From: Marinobacterium ramblicola
Lineage (GTDB): Bacteria; Pseudomonadota; Gammaproteobacteria; Pseudomonadales; Balneatricaceae
Length of the DNA stretch: 64,000 nucleotides
Assembly: GCF_019084545.1 (NCBI RefSeq)
Contig: NZ_JAHREP010000013.1
Span: 1-64,000, forward strand
Direction of reading: 5' to 3'
In this document: positions 52,977 to 61,789 of the stretch, piece by piece
How the letters are laid out: every line of letters starts with the position of its first letter
Position numbering within the stretch: position 1 is the stretch's first letter
The notes under the pieces: generated by a model
Told to the model about the DNA's origin: nothing
Seen by the model: only the letters and a program-made list of their open reading frames with translations
Database searches by the model: none
Program-made: the position numbers and the translations under genes

Positions 52977-54809
52977 TCAACGACCACTGTAGGTTTGGGC
53001 TTGCTCAACAACGCCCGCCCTTTCGATATAAGCACCACGTTCCTTCAGCAATTCAGACAGGGTATCTGGATATTGCTGGGACAGATCGGTTGTCTCGCCG
53101 CGATCCTGTTCGATATTGAACAGTTTGAAGGGCACGTCATCACGCATTATTGGACGCAGATCCAGCGAGGGTTGCTGACTGAGTTTCCAGGGTCCCTTAA
53201 CCACGTAACTGGCGCCCATAAGCTCATCGGCTATCACGTCGTCCTTCGACCGAACCGCCGCAAACGCTTCCGGCTGACGAAGCGCCGACAACAGCGAAAC
53301 ACCTTCGATGGGATGCACGGTGCGGCCGTTGTACACGCTGCCCGGATTCGCGATACCTGCGATATCCAGCAGTGTGGGCAGAATATCGGTAACGTGCAGT
53401 CTTGCATCACTGGTGGGCCGGCCGCTCTCCTGCTGCGGAAGCCGTACAATAAGAGGAGCAGAGGTACCTCCCTCCGCACCGGTGAAGCCTTTGAACAGGC
53501 GGAACGGGGCGGCACTGACTTCGGCCCAGCGGGCACCGTACGCCACCGCGGAACCCGGGTGCCCGAGGTTGTCAAAACCGTTATCCACCTGGGTTCCCGG
53601 AATCGGCAGAATGAAGGCATCCGCACCTTCGGCACCGTTATCGGACATGAACATGATCAAGGTATTGTCATATTCGCCAATCTGCTTCAGATGATCGATC
53701 AGGCGTCCGACATGCCGATCCAGATTGGTGATCATGGCGGCGTAGATTTCCATCACCCGCGCCTCTTTGGATCTCTCCTCATCGCTGAGTTCGTGCCAGC
53801 GTTTCGGGCCTGTGCCCCCTTCGGAGGGCCCCGGCACACCGGCACTGGGCTGCATTGCCTGGGGAATAAGGCCGAGCGCCTTCATCCGTGCCACTCGCGC
53901 CTCTCTGATTGCTGCATATCCGGCGTCATACTCGCCCTTGTGTTGGGCAATATCTTCGGCCGGTGCTTGTAACGGCCAGTGCGGAGCGGTGTATGCGGCA
54001 TAGGCAAAGAACGGTTTGCCATCATTTCGACCGGAGTCGATGTAGCCGATCAACTTGTCGGTGTAGGCTTCGGTCGAAAAGAAATTTTCCGGGAGCTGCT
54101 TTGACGGAAAGACGCGCTCATTCTCCGCGTACATGACCAAATCGAGCGGTGTAGGAGGATTCGTAGGGGCGAAATGTGCAGCACCGCCATTGATCAGCGA
54201 AAACGACTGCTCGAAGCCACGGGCGTAAGGCAGCGCTTCCGGCTTGATCTTGAACCAGCTTTTGCGCTCATCAGTTGGTGCTGTGGTCTCATACGCGAGG
54301 TGCCATTTACCCACCATGTAGGTGTGATAGCCACCATCGCGCAGTAACTCCGCCATTGATAACGCTTTGGGGCTCAAATAGCCTTGATACCCCTCAGGGA
54401 TGTTATCGAAGTCGTACGTGTTGGAACGGCCCCAAGGCGCATTGAACGGTTTGTTCTGGACGATATTCAGCCCCACGACTTCAGCCATATTACCCAGCCC
54501 GGCCAAGTGGTGATCCACGCCGGACAAAAGACTGGCCCGGGTCGGCGAGCACACCGCAGCTGTATGGAAGTTGGTCAGAATACGGCCACTACTGGCCAAT
54601 GCATCGATATTAGGGGTCTGGATCTCGCTGCCGAAGGCACTCAGGTCAGAGTATCCAAGGTCATCCGCCACGATTACCAGAATGTTGGGGCGACGGTCGG
54701 CCACATTTGACTGGTCCGCGATGGCGACGGCGGCAAACAGAGTGCAGCCCGATAGCGCCAGCGGCGCGATCAAGCGTCTAGTGGATCTAAATATCGCAAT
54801 GTTCGTCAT
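52977..54809 (-). CDS. Arylsulfatase (type I, formylglycine-dependent), exported
   Basis: 610 residues of the alkaline-phosphatase-like sulfatase family. The signature C87-S-P-T-R (AAVCSPTRASLLSG) is the formylglycine site; D49 and D50 (VIVADDLGYSD) and MSDNGAEG supply calcium ligands; MVGKWHLAY contains the active-site Lys. The N-terminus has a signal sequence with STRRLIAPLAL (Tat-like) and possible cleavage after AIA near residue 31; LSGC at 19-22 also resembles a lipobox. It hydrolyses sulfate esters, most likely of an aryl or sterol-like compound, outside the cytoplasm. The adjacent FGE would mature it. Confidence 0.92.
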   Translation of the reverse strand: MTNIAIFRSTRRLIAPLALSGCTLFAAVAIADQSNVADRRPNILVIVADDLGYSDLSAFGSEIQTPNIDALASSGRILTNFHTAAVCSPTRASLLSGVDHHLAGLGNMAEVVGLNIVQNKPFNAPWGRSNTYDFDNIPEGYQGYLSPKALSMAELLRDGGYHTYMVGKWHLAYETTAPTDERKSWFKIKPEALPYARGFEQSFSLINGGAAHFAPTNPPTPLDLVMYAENERVFPSKQLPENFFSTEAYTDKLIGYIDSGRNDGKPFFAYAAYTAPHWPLQAPAEDIAQHKGEYDAGYAAIREARVARMKALGLIPQAMQPSAGVPGPSEGGTGPKRWHELSDEERSKEARVMEIYAAMITNLDRHVGRLIDHLKQIGEYDNTLIMFMSDNGAEGADAFILPIPGTQVDNGFDNLGHPGSAVAYGARWAEVSAAPFRLFKGFTGAEGGTSAPLIVRLPQQESGRPTSDARLHVTDILPTLLDIAGIANPGSVYNGRTVHPIEGVSLLSALRQPEAFAAVRSKDDVIADELMGASYVVKGPWKLSQQPSLDLRPIMRDDVPFKLFNIEQDRGETTDLSQQYPDTLSELLKERGAYIERAGVVEQAQTYSGR

Positions 54810-54830
54810 GTTGGATAGGGGCTCTTGTTG

Positions 54831-55634
54831 TTATTCGTTCTCAAAGATGGCTACTGCGCGGGTCCAGCCTGCCGACGCTCCGCGAATCTTGTGCGGAAAA
54901 CAGCTGATCATGAATCCCGAATCGGGTAATGCCTCCAGGTTGTGGAGTTTTTCCAGGTGGCAGTAACCGATATCCCGGCCGGCCTTGTGCCCTTCCCAGA
55001 TCAGGCTTTTGTCTCCGGTCTGGGCGATCTTTTCCGCTGTGTAGGAGAATGGCGCATCCCAACTCCAGGCATCGGTACCGGTGAGGCGGACACCGCGTTG
55101 AAGCAGATACATGGTCGCTTCATACCCCATACCACAGCCGGCGGACACATAATCCGAGTATCCGTATCGGCTACCGGCACGCGTATTGACCAACACGATA
55201 TCCAGCGGCTGTAACTCGTAACCGATCCGTTTCAGCTCAGCCTCAACGTCAGCTGCCGTGGCTACGTAACCATCCGGGAAATGGCGGAAATCCAGTTTTA
55301 CACCGGGCTGGAAACACCACGCCAACGGCACCTGATCTATGGTCATCGACGGCTTGCGCTCACCCAGCGCCGCATCCTGGGTGGAGTGAAAGTGGTATGG
55401 CGCATCCAGGTGGGTGCCGTTATGGGTGTTACAGGTGACCCACTCAGCGGCAGCCGCCTCACCGTCGGGGTAATCGGCCGCTTCGGTACCCGGTATCATC
55501 GCCATGAACTCGGGTAACGTATCCTGATGGGTCTGATAGGTAATTTTCGGCGCCAGAGGAGGCGGGTCCGACAGCACATCGTTTTCGAGGTAGATCGACA
55601 GGTCTACAAAGCGCCGCTTGGCTTTCGTAATCAT
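54831..55634 (-). CDS. Cyclase family protein (kynurenine formamidase-like metal hydrolase)
   Basis: 267 residues. The metal-binding motif HNGTHLDAPYHF near residues 70-81 is diagnostic for the cyclase/KynB-type family; VLVNTRAGSRYGYSDYVSAGCGM and the C-terminal GYCHLEKL follow the family pattern. Members hydrolyse amides, lactones or cyclic esters. AGGA lies nine bases before the ATG. Between the FAD hydroxylase and the sulfatase it could open a lactone or ester intermediate; the reaction is not identified. Confidence 0.85.
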   Translation of the reverse strand: MITKAKRRFVDLSIYLENDVLSDPPPLAPKITYQTHQDTLPEFMAMIPGTEAADYPDGEAAAAEWVTCNTHNGTHLDAPYHFHSTQDAALGERKPSMTIDQVPLAWCFQPGVKLDFRHFPDGYVATAADVEAELKRIGYELQPLDIVLVNTRAGSRYGYSDYVSAGCGMGYEATMYLLQRGVRLTGTDAWSWDAPFSYTAEKIAQTGDKSLIWEGHKAGRDIGYCHLEKLHNLEALPDSGFMISCFPHKIRGASAGWTRAVAIFENE

Positions 55635-55695
55635 CAGTTAAGTCCTGAACCGGAAATGGATAAGGCGCCAGTTCAAAGAATCAGGCGCCCGGCTA

Positions 55696-56826
55696 TCAGA
55701 TCGGCTGAGTCAGAGCCTCCTTCGACTCACGCATGATTTGGGCGTGCTCCGCCTTATCGCCGCCGGCAATCTCGATCAAACACAAACGCTCGGAGTTCTT
55801 CACCACCATTCGGCAACGCTCCCAGCGGCGGGCATGGAAGTTATCCAGCGCTGTCTGAAGATCATCATTGGCGGCCAACTCCTGAGCGAGCACGATGCCG
55901 CTCTCGATACCGATGCCGGCACCCGATGCCAGATGTGGAGTGGTAGCGGCGACGGTATCGCCGATCATGACCAGGCGGCCGCGGTTCCAAGGTTGGGGTA
56001 CGAGCAGGTTGGCCAGCGGGCGATAATCGATATTGGCCTCTTGCTTCAGTGCATGAGGGATGAGCGACCTCACCATGGGGTCGTCAAAGTGGGTCATCAG
56101 ATCGCTGAATACCTGAGGCCAGGTTTCGGGGTCGATATGCTCCTTGGTCGGGCGGTCCTCGGTGATAAACATGTACATATGGGTTTTAGAGACCGGGTTG
56201 ATACCCAGTTTGAGGTGTTTCCCAAGCCACATGCGGGGACGCTCCAAACCATCCGGACGCGGCATCACGGCGCGCCAGACGCCCTGACCGATATACTCGG
56301 GCTCCTTCACTTCCGGGAAAAATTCCGCCCGTAGTTTGGAGTGCACACCGTCGGCCCCTATGACCAGATCGTAGCGACCCCGGGTACCATCGGTAAAACT
56401 GACCGACACGGAATCATCGGCCAATTCGACCTTTTCGAAGGTACATCCCAACCGCACCGAAACGCCGGCTCCACGGGTGGCATCCGCCAGCATGCGCGCC
56501 AGGGCCGGACGCATAATGCCGCCGCCGCCGGATACATCCGAACCAACCGGTTTCGGTGTTGGCAGTGTGGCAAAGTGTTTACCATCGGCCATACAGATAT
56601 CGACGCCGTCGGAGACGAAGCCTTCATCCAGGAAACGCTGGTATAGCCCGAGCGATTCCAGCGCCCGCAGCGTGGCGCCGTTGATCGTGATACCGGCACC
56701 CAGCGGACACCAATCAGGATCGATCTCGACCAGATCGACCTCTATCCCGCCTTTTCTCAGCTCTATCGCCGCGGACATCCCGGAAAACCCGCCGCCAATC
56801 ACAAGTACTTTATTAACCGCCGTCAT
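55696..56826 (-). CDS. FAD-dependent aromatic hydroxylase (class A flavin monooxygenase)
   Basis: 376 residues with the three class A motifs: GxGxxG in VIGGGFSGMSAAIELRKGG near residue 10, the DG motif GADGVHSKLR near 157, and the GD motif IGDTVAATTPHLASGAG near 292. It resembles salicylate/3-hydroxybenzoate hydroxylases, which add one hydroxyl group ortho or para to a phenol using NAD(P)H and O2. AAGGAG precedes the ATG. It would turn the phenol freed by the sulfatase into the catechol-type substrate for the VOC dioxygenase. Confidence 0.88.
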   Translation of the reverse strand: MTAVNKVLVIGGGFSGMSAAIELRKGGIEVDLVEIDPDWCPLGAGITINGATLRALESLGLYQRFLDEGFVSDGVDICMADGKHFATLPTPKPVGSDVSGGGGIMRPALARMLADATRGAGVSVRLGCTFEKVELADDSVSVSFTDGTRGRYDLVIGADGVHSKLRAEFFPEVKEPEYIGQGVWRAVMPRPDGLERPRMWLGKHLKLGINPVSKTHMYMFITEDRPTKEHIDPETWPQVFSDLMTHFDDPMVRSLIPHALKQEANIDYRPLANLLVPQPWNRGRLVMIGDTVAATTPHLASGAGIGIESGIVLAQELAANDDLQTALDNFHARRWERCRMVVKNSERLCLIEIAGGDKAEHAQIMRESKEALTQPI

Positions 56827-56844
56827 CTTTTTTCTCCTTATATT

Positions 56845-57204
56845 TCAGCTACACCGTGACTCGAACATCACGGTGCCCTCTGTATCTTCGCGTACCGTCA
56901 GCTGTTGAAGCCGTTTACCCGGACAGGGGCCCTGTATGCACACCCCTGTCGCTATCTCGAACAGCGCACCATGTGCATAGCAGGTGATATACGTGCCTTG
57001 ACTGTTCAGATACCGGTCTTTGCGCCATGCCATGGAGGCTCCGGCCACATGGGGGCAGGCGTTCAGCCAGCCATAAAGCCGCCCGTCGCGGCGAACCAGA
57101 AACATGGAATCCCTCCCCTCTCCATGCGGATCGAAACCGCGAGATTCGCCTTCAGGCACATCCTCGGATCGACACAACGGGATCAGCCTGGTCACGCTCT
57201 CCAT
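56845..57204 (-). CDS. Small Rieske [2Fe-2S] protein
   Basis: 119 residues. Ligands C50, H52, C75 and H78 (CPHVAG ... CYAHGALF) are separated by 22 residues, more than in BphF-type ferredoxins, and the cluster loop continues to GVCIQGPCPGKRL. There is no Rieske oxygenase in this cluster, so its partner is unclear; it immediately precedes the flavin hydroxylase gene (18 bases). It may pass electrons to the hydroxylase or serve another enzyme. Confidence 0.85.
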   Translation of the reverse strand: MESVTRLIPLCRSEDVPEGESRGFDPHGEGRDSMFLVRRDGRLYGWLNACPHVAGASMAWRKDRYLNSQGTYITCYAHGALFEIATGVCIQGPCPGKRLQQLTVREDTEGTVMFESRCS

Positions 57205-57214
57205 CCTCTCGCCC

Positions 57215-58246
57215 CTATCCCTGCGCTGCGTTTTCCGCCAGGTTCATCAGGCGGCTAAAAAGTTGCTTGAACGCGGCATCGGTATCGGCGTCGAAGCGAG
57301 GATCCTCGTTGGCTTCAAAGGCTTGCGCCATCGCCGCCCAGTCCGAAGGCAACAGGTATTGCCGTGCAGCCGGCAACACCTGCTCCTCTTCGCTCTTCAT
57401 GTGCCGCCACTGCATCTGAGCAAACTTCTCCACTTCAACGGACAGTCGAGCGATAGATCCATTGATGCCGGACTTGCACAGATTCAGAGCCGCGTGGATA
57501 TCCGATAAGTAGCTCGCACCGAGCTTGTGTTGTTGCTCCAGCTCCTCCAGCACGGCATCACACGCCTCTGTGCGCTCACGCAGAGCGGCGAAAAGGTAAC
57601 GATCCTCTTTGGGGTGATGCAGGGTCTCGGGAAAACGTTCGATATAGAGGAGCATCGCATCCAGCAATGCGAAGTCCGGATGGGTCTCAGCCCGCAGGGC
57701 TTCGGCGATCAGATGCTGGAGCCCGCGAATGACCGCGGCCAACGAACGATGCTCTCTCTTTATAACCGCGATCGCGCGCGTCTCGTCGTCCATTCGCAGA
57801 TTGCTTCCGACCTGCGCCACCAGCACGGGCAAGGTGGTGTCCTGGAGAACCTTGCGCGTGACAGAGCCGTGTAATACCCCCTTCAACCCTCGGTGGCCAT
57901 GTGACGCCATGAAAATCAGGTCGCAACCCAACTCCTTGGCCGCTGCGAGAATTACCCGTTCGGGATGATCGCTGGTTTTGATAAGTGATGAGGCCGAAAC
58001 GCCTGCGGCAAAGGAGGCTGCCTCGGCTCTGGAGGTAATCCCGTTCGAGTTGCCCCTGGCCGCCACGGAGAAAGCGTCGGGTGCCATCGCCTCAAGCAGC
58101 GCACCATCTGAACTCGCACCAAAGTCAGGGCGGGCATGGAAAAAGGTAACTCGCGCGCCGATACTGCGAGCAAAGGTGATCGCATGCTCCACTGTTGCGT
58201 CGGAAAGCGCCGATCCATCTATGGGTACAAGTAGATGCTGGTACAT
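57215..58246 (-). CDS. Universal stress protein fused to a hemerythrin (HHE) domain
   Basis: 343 residues from an ATG at 58246 with GGGAG just upstream. Residues ~1-150 are a UspA domain (MYQHLLVPIDGSALS; FMASHGHRGLKGVLHGSVTRKVL with the ATP-binding GxxGS-type loop). Residues ~160-325 are a hemerythrin-like four-helix domain with candidate di-iron ligands in REHRSLA, HHPKEDRYLF, LEQQHKLGASY and WRHMKSEEE. Combined sensing or buffering of oxygen, iron or reactive species is inferred. It starts just after the RND gene stop. Confidence 0.87.
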   Translation of the reverse strand: MYQHLLVPIDGSALSDATVEHAITFARSIGARVTFFHARPDFGASSDGALLEAMAPDAFSVAARGNSNGITSRAEAASFAAGVSASSLIKTSDHPERVILAAAKELGCDLIFMASHGHRGLKGVLHGSVTRKVLQDTTLPVLVAQVGSNLRMDDETRAIAVIKREHRSLAAVIRGLQHLIAEALRAETHPDFALLDAMLLYIERFPETLHHPKEDRYLFAALRERTEACDAVLEELEQQHKLGASYLSDIHAALNLCKSGINGSIARLSVEVEKFAQMQWRHMKSEEEQVLPAARQYLLPSDWAAMAQAFEANEDPRFDADTDAAFKQLFSRLMNLAENAAQG

Positions 58247-58247
58247 A

Positions 58248-60701
58248 TCAGCTCCCGCATTGATTCGAGGAAGTTGAACAGAGTGGCTTTGCCCGTTCCT
58301 GCCCCAGGGTTTCCAGCACGATATTCGCACTTGCTGCCTTGTCGGGTTTCATCAGGAAGTGAGCCAAGGCCGGTAGAAATACCAACGCCCCTAGCATGTT
58401 CCACAGGAACATGAACGCCAGCAGCAACCCCATATCGGCCTGGAATTTGATCGGACTGGCAACCCAGGTCACAACGCCTACCGCCAACGTTACGCCGGTG
58501 AGCATGACCACCTTTCCGGTGAACCGAAGTGCCCGCAGATAGGCCTGAGACAGCGTCGCGCCCTGGCGCAGTTGCGCCTGAGTCACCGAGAGAATGTAGA
58601 GTGCGTAGTCGATACCGATCCCCACGCCCAGCGCGATGACCGGCAGTGTCGCCACCTTGACGCCCATGCCGAGCGCCACCATCAGTGCTTCGGCCAGAAC
58701 CGAGGTCAGCATCAACGGCAGTATCGCAACCACCACAGCGCGCCAGGATCGGAAGGTGATGAAGGAGAGCAGAATCACCGCGCCATAGACCAGGAACAGC
58801 ATGTCGCGCCACGCCTCTTTGACCGCGATATTGGTGGCGGCCTGAATACCGGCGCTGCCCGCTGCGAGCATGAACTTCACATCGTCGGTATCGTTATTTG
58901 CGGCAAACATCTCCACGTAATCGACGACTTGAGTCAGGGTATCCGCCTTGTGATCGCTCAGGTAGACATACAGCGTCAGCAGATCGCAGCCGTTGTTATA
59001 GAGTCCACGCGGCGCTCCGGCGGTAATGTAGTTGAGCATGCTTTGGTTAGGCAGGAACTCATACCATTTCGGATTGCCCTCGTTCAGCCCCGACAGGACT
59101 CGCCGTGACAGCAGTGATAGTGAATTGGTGGACTCAACACCGGGTAGCTGGCGTAACTGCCACTCCAGCGCATCGACCTTGTTCAGTGTCTCGTATCGGG
59201 AGCAGGCATTCGCCGGGGTTTTGATCATCACCGCCAAGACATCACTGGAGGCGCCGTAGTGCTGGTTCATGAACGCCACGTCACGGTTGTAACGGCTATC
59301 CGCGCGCAGTTCAGGGGCTCCCTGATCCAGATCGCCTATCTTCAGTTGGGTACTGACGGCAAAGCCTGCCACCGCCAGGACAGCACCGCCGAGAATAGCC
59401 GCCGTCGCCCAACGACGTCCGGTGAACCGGTCGAGCAGATTCCACAGCGCCTGTTCTCGGGTGGTTTTATCAGTGCTGGACTCGCCGGCGATACTGCGTT
59501 TGGCTGCCTCATCGCTGACTCCGACATAGGAGAGCAGGATCGGAAGTAAGATCAGGTTGGTGAAGATCAGCACCGCCACGCCGATCGATGCCGCAATGGC
59601 CAGCTCCCGGATCACCTGGATATCGATCACCAGCAGCACCGCGAAACCGACCGCGTCAGCCAGCAGTGCTGTCAGGCCTGCAAGAAACAGTCGACGGAAG
59701 GTAAAGCGAGCGGCCACCAGCTTGTCAAAGCCGCGCCCTACATCCTGCATGATGCCGTTCATCTTTTGCGCACCGTGGCTCATGCCGATGGCGAAGACCA
59801 GGAATGGCACCAGAATCGAATAGGGATCCAGCACATACCCCAGTGTCGGTAACAGACCGAGCTGCCAGATAACGGCGGTCAACGAGGCAAACACCACCAG
59901 CAGTGTGGAGCGCACGCAGCGGGTAAACCAAAATACGGTGGCGGTAGCGATCACAACGGCCATGGCGAAGAAGGTGAGCACCGACCGAACCCCGTCGATC
60001 AGATCGCCGATGATTTTGGCGAAGCCGGTAATATGGATCGCAACGCCCTGCGCTTCATACTTGTCACGCAACTGCTCCAGCTTGTCGGCAAAGATTGCAT
60101 AATCCAACGGGTTGCCATCGGCATCGGTATCCAGCAGTGGCAGATAGATGATGCTTGAATTACCGTCCACCGCTACCAGTTGCCCGATCTCCCCCGAGCG
60201 GGCGATGTTGGCGCCCAGCTGTTTCAGACTCTGCGGAGAACCATCGTAACCGTCCGGGATCACAGGGCCCCCTTCCAGCCCCTCTTCGGTCACGCCGATC
60301 CAGCGGGTACCAGGGGTCCACAGCGATTTCATCTGAACACGATCAACCCCCGGCAACAGGAAAAGCTCGTCGCTGAGCTGGCGCAGTGTTTCCATATAAT
60401 CGGCGTCGTACAGGGAGCCGTCCGGGTTTTCCACCGCCACTCGCACTGCATTGCCGAGGCCAGTCAGCTCACTCTGGTATTGAAGGTAATTCAGGATATA
60501 GGGCTGGCTACCCGGCAACGTCTTTTCAAAGCTGGCGTTGAGTTCCAGTTTCAAGGCCTGCCATCCCAGAACCGCCGTGATGACTGCGCAAAGCAGGACA
60601 ACCAGAAGCCGGTTATTGAATAGCAGCCGCTCGATAATGGATCCCGAACTCGGATCGAACGGCTCCAGACTGGATACGGAGGGAGGGGCGGTATACTTCA
60701 C
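58248..60701 (-). CDS. RND-superfamily (MMPL-type) transporter
   Basis: 817 residues in the duplicated RND layout: TM1, a large periplasmic loop, TM2-6, then TM7, a second loop and TM8-12. Characteristic stretches are the charged/small-residue pattern VFAIGMSHGAQKMNGIMQDVG near 310 and VIALGVGIGIDYALYILSVTQAQ near 700. The start is a GTG overlapping the preceding stop (GTGA), with AGGAG upstream. Such pumps with a YCF48-like partner are found beside degradation genes for hydrophobic compounds. Export of toxic intermediates or lipid-related transport is possible. Confidence 0.88.
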   Translation of the reverse strand: MKYTAPPSVSSLEPFDPSSGSIIERLLFNNRLLVVLLCAVITAVLGWQALKLELNASFEKTLPGSQPYILNYLQYQSELTGLGNAVRVAVENPDGSLYDADYMETLRQLSDELFLLPGVDRVQMKSLWTPGTRWIGVTEEGLEGGPVIPDGYDGSPQSLKQLGANIARSGEIGQLVAVDGNSSIIYLPLLDTDADGNPLDYAIFADKLEQLRDKYEAQGVAIHITGFAKIIGDLIDGVRSVLTFFAMAVVIATATVFWFTRCVRSTLLVVFASLTAVIWQLGLLPTLGYVLDPYSILVPFLVFAIGMSHGAQKMNGIMQDVGRGFDKLVAARFTFRRLFLAGLTALLADAVGFAVLLVIDIQVIRELAIAASIGVAVLIFTNLILLPILLSYVGVSDEAAKRSIAGESSTDKTTREQALWNLLDRFTGRRWATAAILGGAVLAVAGFAVSTQLKIGDLDQGAPELRADSRYNRDVAFMNQHYGASSDVLAVMIKTPANACSRYETLNKVDALEWQLRQLPGVESTNSLSLLSRRVLSGLNEGNPKWYEFLPNQSMLNYITAGAPRGLYNNGCDLLTLYVYLSDHKADTLTQVVDYVEMFAANNDTDDVKFMLAAGSAGIQAATNIAVKEAWRDMLFLVYGAVILLSFITFRSWRAVVVAILPLMLTSVLAEALMVALGMGVKVATLPVIALGVGIGIDYALYILSVTQAQLRQGATLSQAYLRALRFTGKVVMLTGVTLAVGVVTWVASPIKFQADMGLLLAFMFLWNMLGALVFLPALAHFLMKPDKAASANIVLETLGQERAKPLCSTSSNQCGS

Positions 60702-61789
60702 TTTTTATCTCCTAGATCGACCTTGAAAACGCCCTGCACGCTGAGTGCAAGGAGCTCTCCGGTATCGGTCGCGAGGATATTGGTAAGCGGCGGCATGGGA
60801 GGCACAGGCAAGCGAACGAGCGCACCGTTACGCACCTCCATTACCATTCCGGCCTGATTAACCATCAGCACAGATCCGTCGGGCCGCGCCAGCACAGCGG
60901 TGATCGAGGCGTCGACAGGGGTATCCAGCTGTTGCCAGGTCGAACCGTTATCGCTGGAGTGCCAGACGTTGCCACGCAGCCCAGCCAGAAGGATTTCGTC
61001 GCCGCCGAGCAGTTCGGCGGCAAAATAGCTACCCTCGTAGGGTGGTTCGAGCTCTTTGAATAGACGCCCGCCATCCAGTGACAAGCGGATCAGCCCTTGC
61101 TCTCCGGCAATCAGTACACGCCCCCCGTTACGGCGAATCGCATACTGATGCATGCCGAAATCATTACCCAGACGATCCTGCCAGGAGTGCCAGGTCTCAC
61201 CGCCATCTTCGCTACGTAATGCGATCCCATAGGCACCGACAACAGACAGGTAATCAGGCCCGTCCACCAGCAGATCCAGCATCGGCTTGTCAGGGCCATC
61301 GGCAACCAGCCGCTCAGCCATCAGGATCGCACTCTCTTCGCCGCCGGCTTTGGCCTGTTCAAGTGCCATCTGAGCTACCTGCTTACCATCCAGCAGCTTT
61401 TCCCAAGACTCACCTGCATCGGTCGATTTCAGCACTGTTCCGGCATGGCCAATCGCGTAGCCTGTCGTGTCATCGGCGAACCGCACAGCCGTAAGAGTCA
61501 CGCTTACCGGTACACGGCCCTGCCGCCAGTGCGCACCCTTATCATCGGAAAACAGAATCAATCCCCGCTCGCCAACCACTACGATCCGCTTTCCGGCCAT
61601 CGCGCCGCCCAGCAGTACTGCATGGGCACCGAGTTCTGTCATTTGCGCAGGTCGATCCAGAGCATCGGTCACCGGCGCGGCATAGAGGCAGGTATTCATT
61701 CCGGTCAGCGCTAGCGCGCCTGCGATCAGGCTAGTCCTGAGTGCCCGCTTGATGGGCTGATTCATGCATAGCTTCGTTGGGAATTTCAT
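60698..61789 (-). CDS. YCF48-like (BNR/Asp-box) beta-propeller protein, exported
   Basis: 363 residues. A signal peptide (RALRTSLIAGALALTGMNTCLYA) precedes repeated Asp-box units such as SDDKGAHWRQ, STDAGESWEK, SEDGGETWHSW and SSDNGSTWQQL, which form a propeller related to plant YCF48. The ATG overlaps the MFS stop (ATGA), with AGGAGG upstream. Constant pairing with RND/MMPL genes suggests a periplasmic partner of the pump; photosystem function does not apply here. Confidence 0.86.
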   Translation of the reverse strand: MKFPTKLCMNQPIKRALRTSLIAGALALTGMNTCLYAAPVTDALDRPAQMTELGAHAVLLGGAMAGKRIVVVGERGLILFSDDKGAHWRQGRVPVSVTLTAVRFADDTTGYAIGHAGTVLKSTDAGESWEKLLDGKQVAQMALEQAKAGGEESAILMAERLVADGPDKPMLDLLVDGPDYLSVVGAYGIALRSEDGGETWHSWQDRLGNDFGMHQYAIRRNGGRVLIAGEQGLIRLSLDGGRLFKELEPPYEGSYFAAELLGGDEILLAGLRGNVWHSSDNGSTWQQLDTPVDASITAVLARPDGSVLMVNQAGMVMEVRNGALVRLPVPPMPPLTNILATDTGELLALSVQGVFKVDLGDKK

